Shown here piece by piece: positions 34,133-42,373 of a DNA stretch of 64,000 nt. The stretch lies in NCBI RefSeq assembly GCF_900129775.1, contig NZ_FQWV01000004.1:205440-269439 (forward strand). Direction: 5' to 3'. The DNA comes from Halobaculum gomorrense. GTDB taxonomy: Archaea; Halobacteriota; Halobacteria; Halobacteriales; Haloferacaceae. Position 1 is the stretch's first letter, and every line of letters begins with the position of its first letter. The translations under genes were made by a program, and so were the position numbers. The notes under the pieces were generated by a model. It made no database searches, was not told where the DNA came from, and saw nothing but the letters and a program-made list of their open reading frames with translations.

Positions 34133-34411
34133 GTGGCTCAGTCGTCGTTGGTCTTGATGGAACCGGACGTGCTGTTGATCGACGAACCGTCGGCCGGGCT
34201 GGCGCCCAACACGGCCGACGAGGTGTTCGACGACGTGCTCGCGGTCAACGAACTCGGGACGGCGATCCTGATGGTCGAACAGAACGCCCGCAAGGGGCTG
34301 TCGATCTCCGACTCGGGGTACGTCCTCGATCAGGGCGCCGTCGCGTACGCCGACGAGGTGGACGCGCTGCTCGACAACCCCGAGGTGTCGCGGCTCTATC
34401 TCGGCGGGTAG
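34133..34411 (+). pseudogene. LivF-type ABC ATPase remnant
   Basis: The C-terminal third of a branched-chain amino acid (LivF-like) ABC transporter ATPase. The segment starts near the Walker B strand (V-L-L-I-D-E-P-S-A-G-L-A-P) and includes the D-loop and H-loop region M-V-E-Q-N-A, ending with L-Y-L-G-G. The Walker A and signature motif are missing and no neighbouring permease or binding-protein gene is seen. The frame is intact from 34133 but the first seven residues look unrelated. A leftover of a deleted transporter operon is likely. Confidence 0.8.
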
Positions 34412-34526
34412 GCGTCGCCGCGCCGTCGGCGTCGCACTGGGCCTTCTGAGGGTCACCGTGGCGCCACATCGCCCAGAGACGTACGGCATCGAAACCCTTA
34501 GTGTAGGAACCCGCCAACCCGGGCGC

Positions 34527-34793
34527 ATGCAGAAGCTCATCGTCCACGGCGACCCGGGGCTCCGCAAGGACGGGATCATCGACTACGACGGCGAGGAGAT
34601 GCGCGTCTTCTCCGTCCAGCGACAGGGTGAGTACCACGGCCCCGAGGAGCCGCAGCTATGGTGCACCATCGGCACCGACGACGAGCGCGAGGACTTCGAG
34701 ACGAAGACGTACGTCCCCCACTGGCTGGCGGTCGACACGATCGACGCCGAGGCGCTCGACGTGGTCAAGGCGGGCGGCGACCTCAACGTTTGA
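34527..34793 (+). CDS. HAH_0734 family protein
   Basis: An 88-residue protein of the haloarchaeal HAH_0734 family (name from memory). It contains K-L-I-V-H-G-D-P-G-L-R-K at the N-terminus and a beta-rich middle (E-M-R-V-F-S-V-Q-R-Q-G, P-Q-L-W-C-T-I-G). The length of about 88 residues is the usual one. Function unknown. The ATG at 34527 is chosen because an upstream in-frame start at 34458 precedes the conserved region by 23 residues of unlikely sequence, and a CCCTTAGTG element lies about 30 bases upstream of the ATG. Confidence 0.8.
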   Translation: MQKLIVHGDPGLRKDGIIDYDGEEMRVFSVQRQGEYHGPEEPQLWCTIGTDDEREDFETKTYVPHWLAVDTIDAEALDVVKAGGDLNV

Positions 34794-34796
34794 ACG

Positions 34797-34824
34797 CCAC
34801 CAGCTACCAGCTACCAGCCACCAG
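34797..34824 (+). repeat. Four tandem heptamers (YYACCAG)
   Basis: CCACCAG, CTACCAG, CTACCAG and CCACCAG stand in direct series from 34797 to 34824, immediately followed by CCCTTTTTACT, which is the TATA-like element of the next gene. Such tidy tandem repeats are rare in this window. Confidence 0.7.
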
Positions 34825-34854
34825 CCCTTTTTACTCGTCCGTCGAAGCGCCGCC

Positions 34855-35757
34855 GTGCCCTCCGAGAACGAGCTCCGTGTCGCTCTCGTCGGCCGCGATC
34901 CGCGCCGGACGCTGTCGGTGTTTGCGGCGGCGCTCGCGCTCGCCCTGCTCGGCTACCTGAGTGCCGCCGGCGCCAACTGGCTCCCCGTACTCTTCGACGA
35001 CCTTGCCTCGCTCGTCATCGGGGTCGTACTCGTCGTCGGCGGACTCGCGGCGGCCAACGCCCGCTGGAACGACGGGGTCGCCGGTAGCTGGGCGCTCGTG
35101 TTCGGCCTCGTCGTCGGCCGAGTCTGGGCTGACTTCGTCCGCCGACCCGTCTTCTCGCCGGATGTGCTCGCTGTTCCACTCGGCTTTGCAGCCCTCGCCG
35201 CGTTCGTCGTCGGCACCGTCGGGTACGTGCTCGGCCGGACGCTCGAGAGTGGCCCCCGTGGCGTTGCGTGGCTCGTCGACAGCGACGGACGCCGCGAGTT
35301 CCTCGTGGGGACCGCCGAGACGACGTTCCGCTGGCTGGCCGTCGCGGGCGGTCTCCTGCTCGGCGCGGCCGGCGTCGTCGGATCCGTCCCGGAGTCGACG
35401 CCGGTGACGGCGACGGTGTCGGTCCCGGAACTGTTCTACCCGCTCGCCCCGATAGACGGCGACCCTGTGGTCGGCGTCGTCGTCGTCCTCGCGTGGACCG
35501 GGCTGGCGGCGGCGCCCGCGCTCCGCGGCGGCGGGCTGCTTCTCTCGTGGGCGGTCGTGTTCGCGCCGCTGTTCGGCGGAACGGGACTCGACTACCTGCG
35601 CGACGGCATCAGCGGCGGCGGCCCGGCGGTCGACCTCGCGCTCGCGTTCATCGCGGCGTCGGCGTTCGCGGTCGTCCTCGGGACGGTCGGATTCACGGTC
35701 GGCCGAAGCCTTCGAGCGGTCCGTCGCAGTCGGTCGGTCACTCCTCGGCCGAGTTGA
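34855..35757 (+). CDS. Polytopic membrane protein
   Basis: A 300-residue membrane protein with about eight hydrophobic segments rich in Leu, Val, Ala and Gly. No motif identifies a transporter or enzyme. The start GTG at 34855 has a TTTTTACTC TATA-like element about 25 bases upstream. It ends 20 bases inside the convergent DUF2298 gene. I cannot assign a family. Confidence 0.72.
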   Translation: MPSENELRVALVGRDPRRTLSVFAAALALALLGYLSAAGANWLPVLFDDLASLVIGVVLVVGGLAAANARWNDGVAGSWALVFGLVVGRVWADFVRRPVFSPDVLAVPLGFAALAAFVVGTVGYVLGRTLESGPRGVAWLVDSDGRREFLVGTAETTFRWLAVAGGLLLGAAGVVGSVPESTPVTATVSVPELFYPLAPIDGDPVVGVVVVLAWTGLAAAPALRGGGLLLSWAVVFAPLFGGTGLDYLRDGISGGGPAVDLALAFIAASAFAVVLGTVGFTVGRSLRAVRRSRSVTPRPS

Positions 35758-38125
35758 CGGCGCTCGCGGCTGGCAGCTCCGATTCCGTCACACGGAACAC
35801 CGTCACCGTCGGCGTCGACGCCGCATCGACCACCTCGACGCCGTCGATGGACGCGAAGTCGATCAGCCCGCGGCCCTCGTAGCGCCCGCGCTCGGCGGGG
35901 CCGACCCACACGTAGCGCACGTCGTACTCGCGGAGCACCTCGACGGCCCGCGCCCGCGAGGTGTACGCGTCGTCGACGTCGCGAACGCGCGAGAAGTACG
36001 CCTCCGGACCGCGGTAGCCGACCTCGTGGTGCCAGCCGGCGACGGTCGGGAGGCCGGTGAGGCTGGCCGCGGGGTTCGCGTTCCACTGGTACATCGTCGG
36101 CGAGTGGCCGTATCGGTTCTCCGCACCGGGGTACACGCCGGTCGCGGGCGCCGAGAGGATCACGGGCTGGCCCTCGCGGGCGTCCAGCCAGTCGATGGCG
36201 CGCACTTGGCTGGGATGGAACGTCTCGACGAAGTCGGTGCCGTCGAGCGTCGGCTCCTCGGGGTACCCCTCGGTCACGTGCGCCGGGACGGCGAAGGCGG
36301 CGTACAGCCCCGTCGACACGAGCAGCGCGGCGACGAACAGCGAGGCGGCTACGTCGCGGGTGCCCGCGCTCGGCCACAGCAGCGAGGCGTCAGGGCGGGG
36401 GACCGCCCGCAACATCCCCGTGAGGACGACGCCGGCGGCGGCGGCCCACAGCGGCCACACCTGCGCGTACGTCTTGAACACGGTGTTCATCCGCCCCGGC
36501 CCGGCCTGCTCGTTCAGGTAGACGACCTCGACGATCAGCGCCAGCCCCGCGCCGCCGACGATAAGCACCGTCTCGAACCCCGCGCGGTCGGTCCGCAGCG
36601 CGACCCACCCCGCGACCACCAAGACGCCGAACACGCCGAGCGCCGGGAGGTCGACCGCGAGTCCGGCGAGCACCAGCGCGGCGCCTCCGGCGACGACCGG
36701 CAGCGGCCGCTCGCGGCCGACCGCGCTGAGCAGGCCCGAGACGAACGTCCCGAGGAAGGCGCCGTGGACGATGAGGAGGCCGTTCAGCGACGAGCGCATC
36801 TCGACGGGGAGCACCGCGAGCTCGCGCTCGCTCCCGCCGCCGGCGACGGCGACGAGCAGGAACGGGGCGGCGACGGCGACGGCGATTGCTCCGGCGCCGG
36901 CCACCAGTACCGCAGCGACGACGGGGCGCGCCAGTTCCGCGGGGAGGCGCGTGTCGGCGTCGTCGGTCAACGGCACGTCGAGGCGCCGCCGCAGCGGCGC
37001 GGGCAGCAGCGTCCGCGGCGCCGCCGGCGCCGCCGCGAGCGCGAGCCACGCGAGCCCGAGCACGCTCGGGAAGCTCCAGGTGTCGAGCACGACCTGGAAG
37101 CCGCCGACGAGCGGGACGGCGCCGAACAGGAGCAGTCGCCGGCGACGCGTCTCGGAGGCGGGAGTGCGATACAGCGCGAACGCGAGCGCCGCGCCCAGCA
37201 GCAGGAACGGCGTCATCGTCATGTGCGCGTGGAGGTCGCCGTTGAGCCAGGCGAACAGCGGGAACTCGTTGATCGTACCGGGGATGATCCGACTCGCGGT
37301 CCAGTAGGAGAAGTCGCGAGCGACGATCCCGCTGGGATCGAACCCGAGGAGGCTCGAAACGGTCTCGCGGGCGCCCGGCGGAAGCGCCCGGAGAACCACC
37401 CAGCCGGCGGTGTGGAGGTTCGCAGCGAGCCCGACGAAGAACGCCGCCAGCAGGCCCGCGGTCCGGCGGGAGCGTCCCCGGCTCGCGGCGACCGCGCCCG
37501 CCAGATCGTAGACGGCGGCGACGAGCATCCCGAAGAAGCCGGCGAGCGCGAGGTTGTAGCCGAAGCGCGCGGGCGTCGCCGTCAGCGTCGTGAACAGCGC
37601 CGAAAGCAGGTGGCCGCCGTAGTAGTAGCGGACGGGCTCGCCGGCGAACCACATGTCCTCCGGCGGGAGCGCCCCGGCTCGCAGCAGCGACTTGAGGATG
37701 CCGTAATCGAGGAACTTCTCGCCCGCGCTGGGGTCGACGCCGGGGTCGAACGCGCGGATCAGGACGACGAACAGGAACGCGCCCGCGAACACCGCGGCCG
37801 TCTCCGCGACGACGCGCCGATCGGGCAGCCTGTCGAGTGCCTCGTCGTCGAGCCTGACGGTCCGGTCGCGAAGCGAATCGCTGTCGAGCAGCGACCCCGC
37901 GGCGAGCGCGAGCAGCACGAGCAGGCCGACGGCGAGCGCGATCGGGCCGAACGTCGTGCGGCCGACCCAGAAGGCGACGAGCCCGAGCGTCAGCGACGAA
38001 AGCGGAAGGGCGAACCCCACGCCTCTGGTCGCCGACCGGGGGAACAGCCGGGCGGCCAGCGGGACGCCGACGGCGCCGAGCGCGAGGAGGGCGACGAGCC
38101 AGCGGACGACGAGACCGTACTCCAT
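35738..38125 (-). CDS. DUF2298 (YYY) membrane protein
   Basis: A 795-residue polytopic protein of the DUF2298 family, named for conserved tyrosines. The family sequence V-R-Y-Y-Y-G-G-H is visible near residue 153, with G-D-L-H-A-H-M close by near residue 250. About 18 hydrophobic segments alternate with soluble loops, the last of them a periplasm-side domain (about 650-780). Members are thought to be lipid-linked sugar transferases or related envelope enzymes, by similarity to GT-C glycosyltransferases; this is not proven. It is close to a GT2 glycosyltransferase and a GtrA gene. Its 3' end overlaps the convergent gene by 20 bases. Confidence 0.9.
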   Translation of the reverse strand: MEYGLVVRWLVALLALGAVGVPLAARLFPRSATRGVGFALPLSSLTLGLVAFWVGRTTFGPIALAVGLLVLLALAAGSLLDSDSLRDRTVRLDDEALDRLPDRRVVAETAAVFAGAFLFVVLIRAFDPGVDPSAGEKFLDYGILKSLLRAGALPPEDMWFAGEPVRYYYGGHLLSALFTTLTATPARFGYNLALAGFFGMLVAAVYDLAGAVAASRGRSRRTAGLLAAFFVGLAANLHTAGWVVLRALPPGARETVSSLLGFDPSGIVARDFSYWTASRIIPGTINEFPLFAWLNGDLHAHMTMTPFLLLGAALAFALYRTPASETRRRRLLLFGAVPLVGGFQVVLDTWSFPSVLGLAWLALAAAPAAPRTLLPAPLRRRLDVPLTDDADTRLPAELARPVVAAVLVAGAGAIAVAVAAPFLLVAVAGGGSERELAVLPVEMRSSLNGLLIVHGAFLGTFVSGLLSAVGRERPLPVVAGGAALVLAGLAVDLPALGVFGVLVVAGWVALRTDRAGFETVLIVGGAGLALIVEVVYLNEQAGPGRMNTVFKTYAQVWPLWAAAAGVVLTGMLRAVPRPDASLLWPSAGTRDVAASLFVAALLVSTGLYAAFAVPAHVTEGYPEEPTLDGTDFVETFHPSQVRAIDWLDAREGQPVILSAPATGVYPGAENRYGHSPTMYQWNANPAASLTGLPTVAGWHHEVGYRGPEAYFSRVRDVDDAYTSRARAVEVLREYDVRYVWVGPAERGRYEGRGLIDFASIDGVEVVDAASTPTVTVFRVTESELPAASAVNSAEE

Positions 38126-38274
38126 CGCTTCCGACGGGTCGCTCGCGGGGTAAGTTCCTTTCCCTCCGTCGCGAGGCGACCGTGTGTCGACCGCCCCCCC
38201 GGGACGGCGGCGAGTGACCGTACTCGGCTCCGACCGACACAAACCCCTAAGCGCCGACGGCCCCGATCGCACGT

Positions 38275-38541
38275 GTGACTCGGCAGGACGCGACCGACGG
38301 AGACGACGCGGCGGGTGGAGCGACCGCGGACGGCGACGACGAGAGGGCGTTCGGCGGGAGCCGGCTCCCGATCGTCGGGGGAACCGCACTCGTCGGCGCG
38401 GTCGCGGGCAACCTTGTCGTGCAGGTGCTGGTCGCCGGCGGGACGCTTCCCCCCGGCGCCGACGCGACGATGCTCCCCGTGTTCGCGGGGGTCGCCCTCC
38501 TCGGGCTGTTCGTGCTCGTCGGGTCGTTCCTCCGGCGGTAG
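38275..38541 (+). CDS. Small two-segment membrane protein
   Basis: An 88-residue protein: a charged N-terminus (1-28) followed by two hydrophobic segments (about 32-53 and 65-85) and an R-R end. A GTG at 38275 is the likely start, with CCCCTAAGCG about 25 bases upstream. It is divergent from the DUF2298 gene and precedes the glycosyltransferase. No family recognised. Confidence 0.6.
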   Translation: MTRQDATDGDDAAGGATADGDDERAFGGSRLPIVGGTALVGAVAGNLVVQVLVAGGTLPPGADATMLPVFAGVALLGLFVLVGSFLRR

Positions 38542-38572
38542 CCGGCCCCGCGCCGCGAGACGCGTTCGTACC

Positions 38573-38580
38573 GTTTTTAT
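38573..38580 (+). promoter_or_regulatory. TATA box of the glycosyltransferase gene
   Basis: GTTTTTAT lies about 24-31 bases before the ATG at 38604. Confidence 0.6.
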
Positions 38581-38603
38581 CCGGCGATGCTGAAGTCGTC
38601 GGT

Positions 38604-39443
38604 ATGCAGCCGACCGTCGGCGTCGTCGTCCCCGCCTACCACCCGGACCCCGGTCGGCTCCGGACCTACCTCCGCGCGATCCGCGAGACGTTCGACCCCG
38701 ATGAGCTCCGCGTCGAGCTCGACCTCCCGGAGGGCCGAACGGACGCGGTCGCCGGCTCCGCGGACGGCGAGTCCGCCGGGGCGGCGGCCCCCTTCGACCT
38801 CCCCGCCGGGGTGGACTGCCGCGTGGCCCGCCGTCGCCGCGGGAAGGGCGCGGCCGTCACCGCCGGGTTCGAGGCGCTCTCGACGGACGTGTACGCCTTC
38901 GCCGACGCCGACGGTGCCACCCCGGCGGCGTCGCTGGCGGACGTGATCGCCCCCGTGTGCGACGGCGGCGCCGACCTCGCGGCGGGGTCGCGGCGCCACC
39001 CGGACTCCGTGGTCCGTTCCCACCAGACGTTCGCCCGACGGTTCCTCGGCGACGGGTTCGCGTGGATCGCCCGCCGCCTGCTCGACGCGGAGCTGTACGA
39101 CTACCAGTGCGGCGCGAAGGCGATCACGGCGACGGCGTGGGAGCGCGTCCGCGATCACCTGTACGAACCGGGGTTCGCGTGGGACATCGAACTCGTCGCC
39201 GTCGCGGGAGCCCTGGACTACCGGATCGCGGAGGTACCGATCGCGTGGGAGGACCAGCCCGGATCGACCGTCTCGCCCGTCGGCGACACGCTCGACATGG
39301 GTCGCGGACTGTTGGTGGCGCGCCACCGCGCTCGGCTCATCCGCGACGACCGGCTGCACCGGCTGATCGACCGCGAGGAGGGGGTCGCACTGATCGATCG
39401 CCCGGACGACCGCGGCGCCGTGAGCGACGGGGGAGACCCGTGA
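38604..39443 (+). CDS. Family 2 glycosyltransferase (dolichyl-phosphate sugar synthase type)
   Basis: A 279-residue GT-A glycosyltransferase. It starts with V-G-V-V-V-P-A-Y-H-P-D-P, has the metal-binding D-A-D in F-A-D-A-D-G (about 98-103), and the R-R-G-K-G motif near 80. Such enzymes transfer glucose or mannose from a nucleotide sugar to dolichyl phosphate. The next gene encodes a GtrA membrane protein, a common partner, with a 4-base overlap. Together with the DUF2298 gene it forms a glycan-assembly cluster. The specific sugar is unknown. Confidence 0.9.
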   Translation: MQPTVGVVVPAYHPDPGRLRTYLRAIRETFDPDELRVELDLPEGRTDAVAGSADGESAGAAAPFDLPAGVDCRVARRRRGKGAAVTAGFEALSTDVYAFADADGATPAASLADVIAPVCDGGADLAAGSRRHPDSVVRSHQTFARRFLGDGFAWIARRLLDAELYDYQCGAKAITATAWERVRDHLYEPGFAWDIELVAVAGALDYRIAEVPIAWEDQPGSTVSPVGDTLDMGRGLLVARHRARLIRDDRLHRLIDREEGVALIDRPDDRGAVSDGGDP

Positions 39444-39964
39444 GCGGCGACGCTGACGGCTCGGACGCGACGACGGACAGTCCGGACGCGACGACGGACG
39501 GCGGGGCGGCAGCCGGGAGCGACGGGGGGCTCGGTGCGCTCGTCTCCGGCGTCCGGATCGGACAGTTCGTCTCCGTCGGCGTCGCCGGCGCGACGCTCGA
39601 GACGGTCATCGTCGCGCTGTTGACCACGCTCGCGGCGGCCGCGCCGCTGGCCGCGAAGGCGGTCGGCGCGGAGGCGTCGATCACCCTGATGTTCCTGTTG
39701 AACGACCGCTACACGTTCGGCGACGAGGGCGACGCCGGCGGGGTGGCGCTGCTTCGTCGCTGGGGGAAGTCCCACCTCGTCCGGCTCGGGGGGCTCGCCG
39801 TCGCGTTCGCGACGCTATGGCTGCTCACCTCCCACACGGACGTCTCGCTGCTCGTCGCCGGTCGCGATCTCTGGCCGACCGTCGCCAACCTGATCGGCAT
39901 CGGCGTCGGGCTGACGCTCAACTACGTCGCCGAGAGCCTGTTCACCTGGCGCGTGCTGGAGTGA
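39440..39964 (+). CDS. GtrA family membrane protein
   Basis: A 174-residue protein with four transmembrane segments of the GtrA type, which act with a dolichyl- or undecaprenyl-phosphate glucosyltransferase in flipping or presenting the lipid-linked sugar. The first segment begins at about residue 38 (I-G-Q-F-V-S-V-G-V-A-G), and the C-terminal N-Y-V-A-E-S-L-F-T-W-R motif is typical. The N-terminus (1-36) is acidic and low-complexity. Translation is coupled to the glycosyltransferase by a 4-base GTGA overlap. Confidence 0.9.
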   Translation: MSGDADGSDATTDSPDATTDGGAAAGSDGGLGALVSGVRIGQFVSVGVAGATLETVIVALLTTLAAAAPLAAKAVGAEASITLMFLLNDRYTFGDEGDAGGVALLRRWGKSHLVRLGGLAVAFATLWLLTSHTDVSLLVAGRDLWPTVANLIGIGVGLTLNYVAESLFTWRVLE

Positions 39965-40042
39965 CGCTCCGGCGGCGCCGCGGTGTCCGCGGCCACGTAT
40001 CGTGGGTGAAACTCCCACACGGCGGCGGGATGTGAAACACAA

Positions 40043-40052
40043 CCCTTACAAG
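40043..40052 (+). promoter_or_regulatory. Promoter-like element of tRNA-iMet
   Basis: CCCTTACAAG lies about 25-32 bases before the initiator tRNA, the right distance for its TATA box. Confidence 0.45.
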
Positions 40053-40074
40053 TACAGGTCGAATTGTATCCGGT

Positions 40075-40149
40075 AGCGGGATGGGATAGCCAGGAGATTC
40101 CGCCGGGCTCATAACCCGGAGATCGGTAGTTCAAATCTACCTCCCGCTA
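40075..40149 (+). tRNA. Initiator tRNA-Met (CAT)
   Basis: Cloverleaf with acceptor stem AGCGGGA/TCCCGCT, beginning with the A1-T72 pair seen in archaeal initiator tRNAs. The anticodon stem CCGGG/CCCGG has the three consecutive G-C pairs that mark initiators, and the loop CTCATAA gives anticodon CAT. The T arm is GGTAGTTCAAATCTACC. No intron. The sequence closely resembles the Haloferax initiator. Confidence 0.96.
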
Positions 40150-40242
40150 CTCTCCTCGGCTCCGGATTCAGTCGTTCTCTCCAACCACGTGACCCCGTGA
40201 GCGGTGGGCTCGTTCACCCGGTCGTTCGGATCGCGCTCACCG

Positions 40243-40668
40243 CTAGTTCCCGGTGAAGTCGATCCGGCTGTCGCCGCCGTCGCCCTTGTCGACGCCGCTG
40301 GGACCGAGGTGCTCGAAGGCGTACGCCTCGTCGTCGACGTACACGCCGCCGTCGGCGACGGTCATGTCGACGCGCTCCATCACCGATCCCTCGCAGGGGC
40401 CGAAGTCGCAGACGCCGGTGTCGAGTTGGAACGTCGCACCGTGCTTTTGACACCACACCTCACCGTTCGTGACGCGCGCCCCGTCGCCCTTGTCGAGGCG
40501 CACGTCCGTCCAGTGCTGGCAGTAGTTGCGGTACGCGACGACCGTCCCGTCCGCCAGGCGGGTGCAGAACGCCTCCGCCAGCTCGCCCTCGTCGTCGCGG
40601 ACGGTGAACAACAGCGTCTCGCCCTCGAGCACGTCGTCGGCGTCGGCGACGCGCGCGGCCTCGTCCAT
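40243..40668 (-). CDS. Rieske [2Fe-2S] protein
   Basis: A 141-residue protein with a Rieske cluster: C-Q-H (Cys 50, His 52) and C-Q-K-H (Cys 73, His 76), the pattern that ligates a 2Fe-2S centre with two His and two Cys. It has no transmembrane segment and no oxygenase domain, so it is a stand-alone ferredoxin-like Rieske protein. The electron partner is not known. The start ATG at 40668 is preferred; the upstream part overlaps the pabC end on the same strand. Confidence 0.9.
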   Translation of the reverse strand: MDEAARVADADDVLEGETLLFTVRDDEGELAEAFCTRLADGTVVAYRNYCQHWTDVRLDKGDGARVTNGEVWCQKHGATFQLDTGVCDFGPCEGSVMERVDMTVADGGVYVDDEAYAFEHLGPSGVDKGDGGDSRIDFTGN

Positions 40669-40703
40669 ACGACGGGGAAGAGGCGGCGCGTTTGTATGCC
40701 TCC

Positions 40704-41786
40704 CTATTCCGGTGCGGGATCGCCGCGGTCGCGGTCGGCTCCACAATCGTCGTCGTCGGCGTCTCGGCTGATGGCGCCCTCACCGTCGGAGTCCTCGCCG
40801 TCGTCGCCACCGCCGACCGCGTAACACTCCGCCTCCACGCGCTCGTCGTACAGCCGCGACAGCAGCGTTGTCACCGGGCCTCCGAGGGACGAGGTCTCTC
40901 GTGCCTCCGAACCTACCGATTCGGAGACACCCCCGATCTCGACGCCGTCGTACGTCCCGACCGGGCGGATCTCCCGTATCGAGGAGGCGATGAACGCCTC
41001 GTCGGCGCCGCGCACGTCGTCGGGCGTGTACGCGCCCTCCTCGACCGGGAACCCCTCCTCGCGGGCGATGTCGAGCACCTCCGCGCGGGTGACGCCGGGG
41101 AGCACCGGCCCGTCGAGGGAGGGGGTGCGGATCGCGTCGTCGGCGACGAAAAAGAGGTTCGCCGTCGCACACTCGGCGACGCGTCCGTCGCCGTCGAGCA
41201 TGACCGCCTCGTCGGCGCCGGTGACGCGCGTCTCGACGCGGGCGAGGACGTTGTTCAGGTAGTTATGCGTCTTCGCGTCGCTCGGGATCGCCCGGTCGGA
41301 CACGCGGCGGGTCTTCACCGTCTGGAGCGTCGCCGGCCCTTCCCACGTCGAGGCGCCGCCGCGGTCCTCGCGCCCGCCGCGCGGCAGCGGTTTCACGAGC
41401 ACGACGACCGTGGGGTCGGTCTCGTCGGCCGCGGGCGGCGCGAAGCCGGGCGTCTCGCCGCGCGTCACCGACAGGCGGACGGACGCGTCGCCGAGGTCGT
41501 TCGCCCGAAGCGTGTCGCGAACGCGGGCTTGGAGGTCCAGCGCGGACAGGCCCATCTCGTCGGCGGGCATCCCGAGGGCGTCGAGGCTTCCGAACAGCCG
41601 GTCGACGTGGGCGTCCCACCGCCACAGCGTCCCGCCGTACGCCCGGACCGTCTCGAAGGTGGCGTCGCCGTACTGGAAGCCGCGGTCCGTCACCGACACC
41701 GCGGCCTCACCCGCAGGGACCAGTTCCCCGTCGACGTGGTAGACGAGGTCGGCGGCGCGGTCTCCGCCTTCGCGATTGTCGCTCAT
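40704..41786 (-). CDS. pabC: Class IV aminotransferase / aminodeoxychorismate lyase-like (PabC)
   Basis: A 360-residue PLP-dependent class IV enzyme. It has the N-terminal G-F-Q-Y-G-D-A-T-F-E motif, the K in the A-K-T-H-N-Y-L-N-N segment that binds PLP, and the E-C-A-T-A-N-L-F-F motif near the cofactor. The C-terminal 60 residues are acidic and low-complexity. Class IV covers branched-chain aminotransferase and aminodeoxychorismate lyase; coupling to pabA and pabB by a 4-base overlap favours the latter, p-aminobenzoate synthesis for pterin cofactors. Start ATG at 41786. Confidence 0.85.
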   Translation of the reverse strand: MSDNREGGDRAADLVYHVDGELVPAGEAAVSVTDRGFQYGDATFETVRAYGGTLWRWDAHVDRLFGSLDALGMPADEMGLSALDLQARVRDTLRANDLGDASVRLSVTRGETPGFAPPAADETDPTVVVLVKPLPRGGREDRGGASTWEGPATLQTVKTRRVSDRAIPSDAKTHNYLNNVLARVETRVTGADEAVMLDGDGRVAECATANLFFVADDAIRTPSLDGPVLPGVTRAEVLDIAREEGFPVEEGAYTPDDVRGADEAFIASSIREIRPVGTYDGVEIGGVSESVGSEARETSSLGGPVTTLLSRLYDERVEAECYAVGGGDDGEDSDGEGAISRDADDDDCGADRDRGDPAPE

Positions 41787-42373
41787 TCGATCGTCCCTCG
41801 CTCGCAGCCCCCGAGGAAGTTGCGGATCATCGCCTTCCCGTCCGGGGTGAGGATGCTCTCGGGGTGGAACTGCACGCCGACGTGGGGGCGCTCGGTGTGG
41901 CGCACGCCCATCACGACCTCGCGCTCGTCGTCCGTCCAGGCGGTCTCGGCGAGCACCGGGGGGACCGCGTCGTGCTCCACGCACAGCGAGTGGTATCGGC
42001 CGACCTCGACGCGCTCGGGCAGGTCGGCGAACACGCCGCGGCTGTCGTGACGCACGTCCGAGGGCTTCCCGTGGACGACCTCCGGTGCGAGCGTGACCGC
42101 GGCGCCGTTGGCGGCGCACAGCGCCTGGTGTCCCAGGCAGACGCCGAGCGTCGGGTAGGTCAGCTCCTCGAACACCGGGACGGAGACGCCGGCCTCCGCG
42201 GGCGTGCCGGGGCCGGGAGAGACGACGATCCCGTCCGGATCGAGACCGCGGATCTCGTCGACGGTCACGCAGTCGTTGCGCCGGACGAGTACCTCGTCGG
42301 CCAGCCCCCCGACGTACTGGACGAGGTTGTACGCGAACGAGTCGTAGTTGTCGACGACGAGCACGCGGGTCAC
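41783..42373 (-). CDS. pabA: Aminodeoxychorismate/anthranilate synthase glutamine amidotransferase (PabA/TrpG)
   Basis: A 196-residue class I glutamine amidotransferase. The catalytic cysteine is in G-V-C-L-G-H-Q (C79), and H170 and E172 in F-H-P-E-S complete the triad. It releases ammonia from glutamine for the chorismate-using subunit. Overlaps of 4 bases with both pabB upstream and pabC downstream make a coupled three-gene operon. TrpG-type use for tryptophan cannot be excluded, but the pabC partner points to p-aminobenzoate. Start is a GTG. Confidence 0.9.
   Translation of the reverse strand: MTRVLVVDNYDSFAYNLVQYVGGLADEVLVRRNDCVTVDEIRGLDPDGIVVSPGPGTPAEAGVSVPVFEELTYPTLGVCLGHQALCAANGAAVTLAPEVVHGKPSDVRHDSRGVFADLPERVEVGRYHSLCVEHDAVPPVLAETAWTDDEREVVMGVRHTERPHVGVQFHPESILTPDGKAMIRNFLGGCERGTIE

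Noticed and set aside
36026..38278. 750-residue reading frame on the plus strand
   Set aside because: It runs antisense to the DUF2298 gene, has a Arg/Glu/Gly-rich composition with no motifs, and is an effect of the high G+C content.
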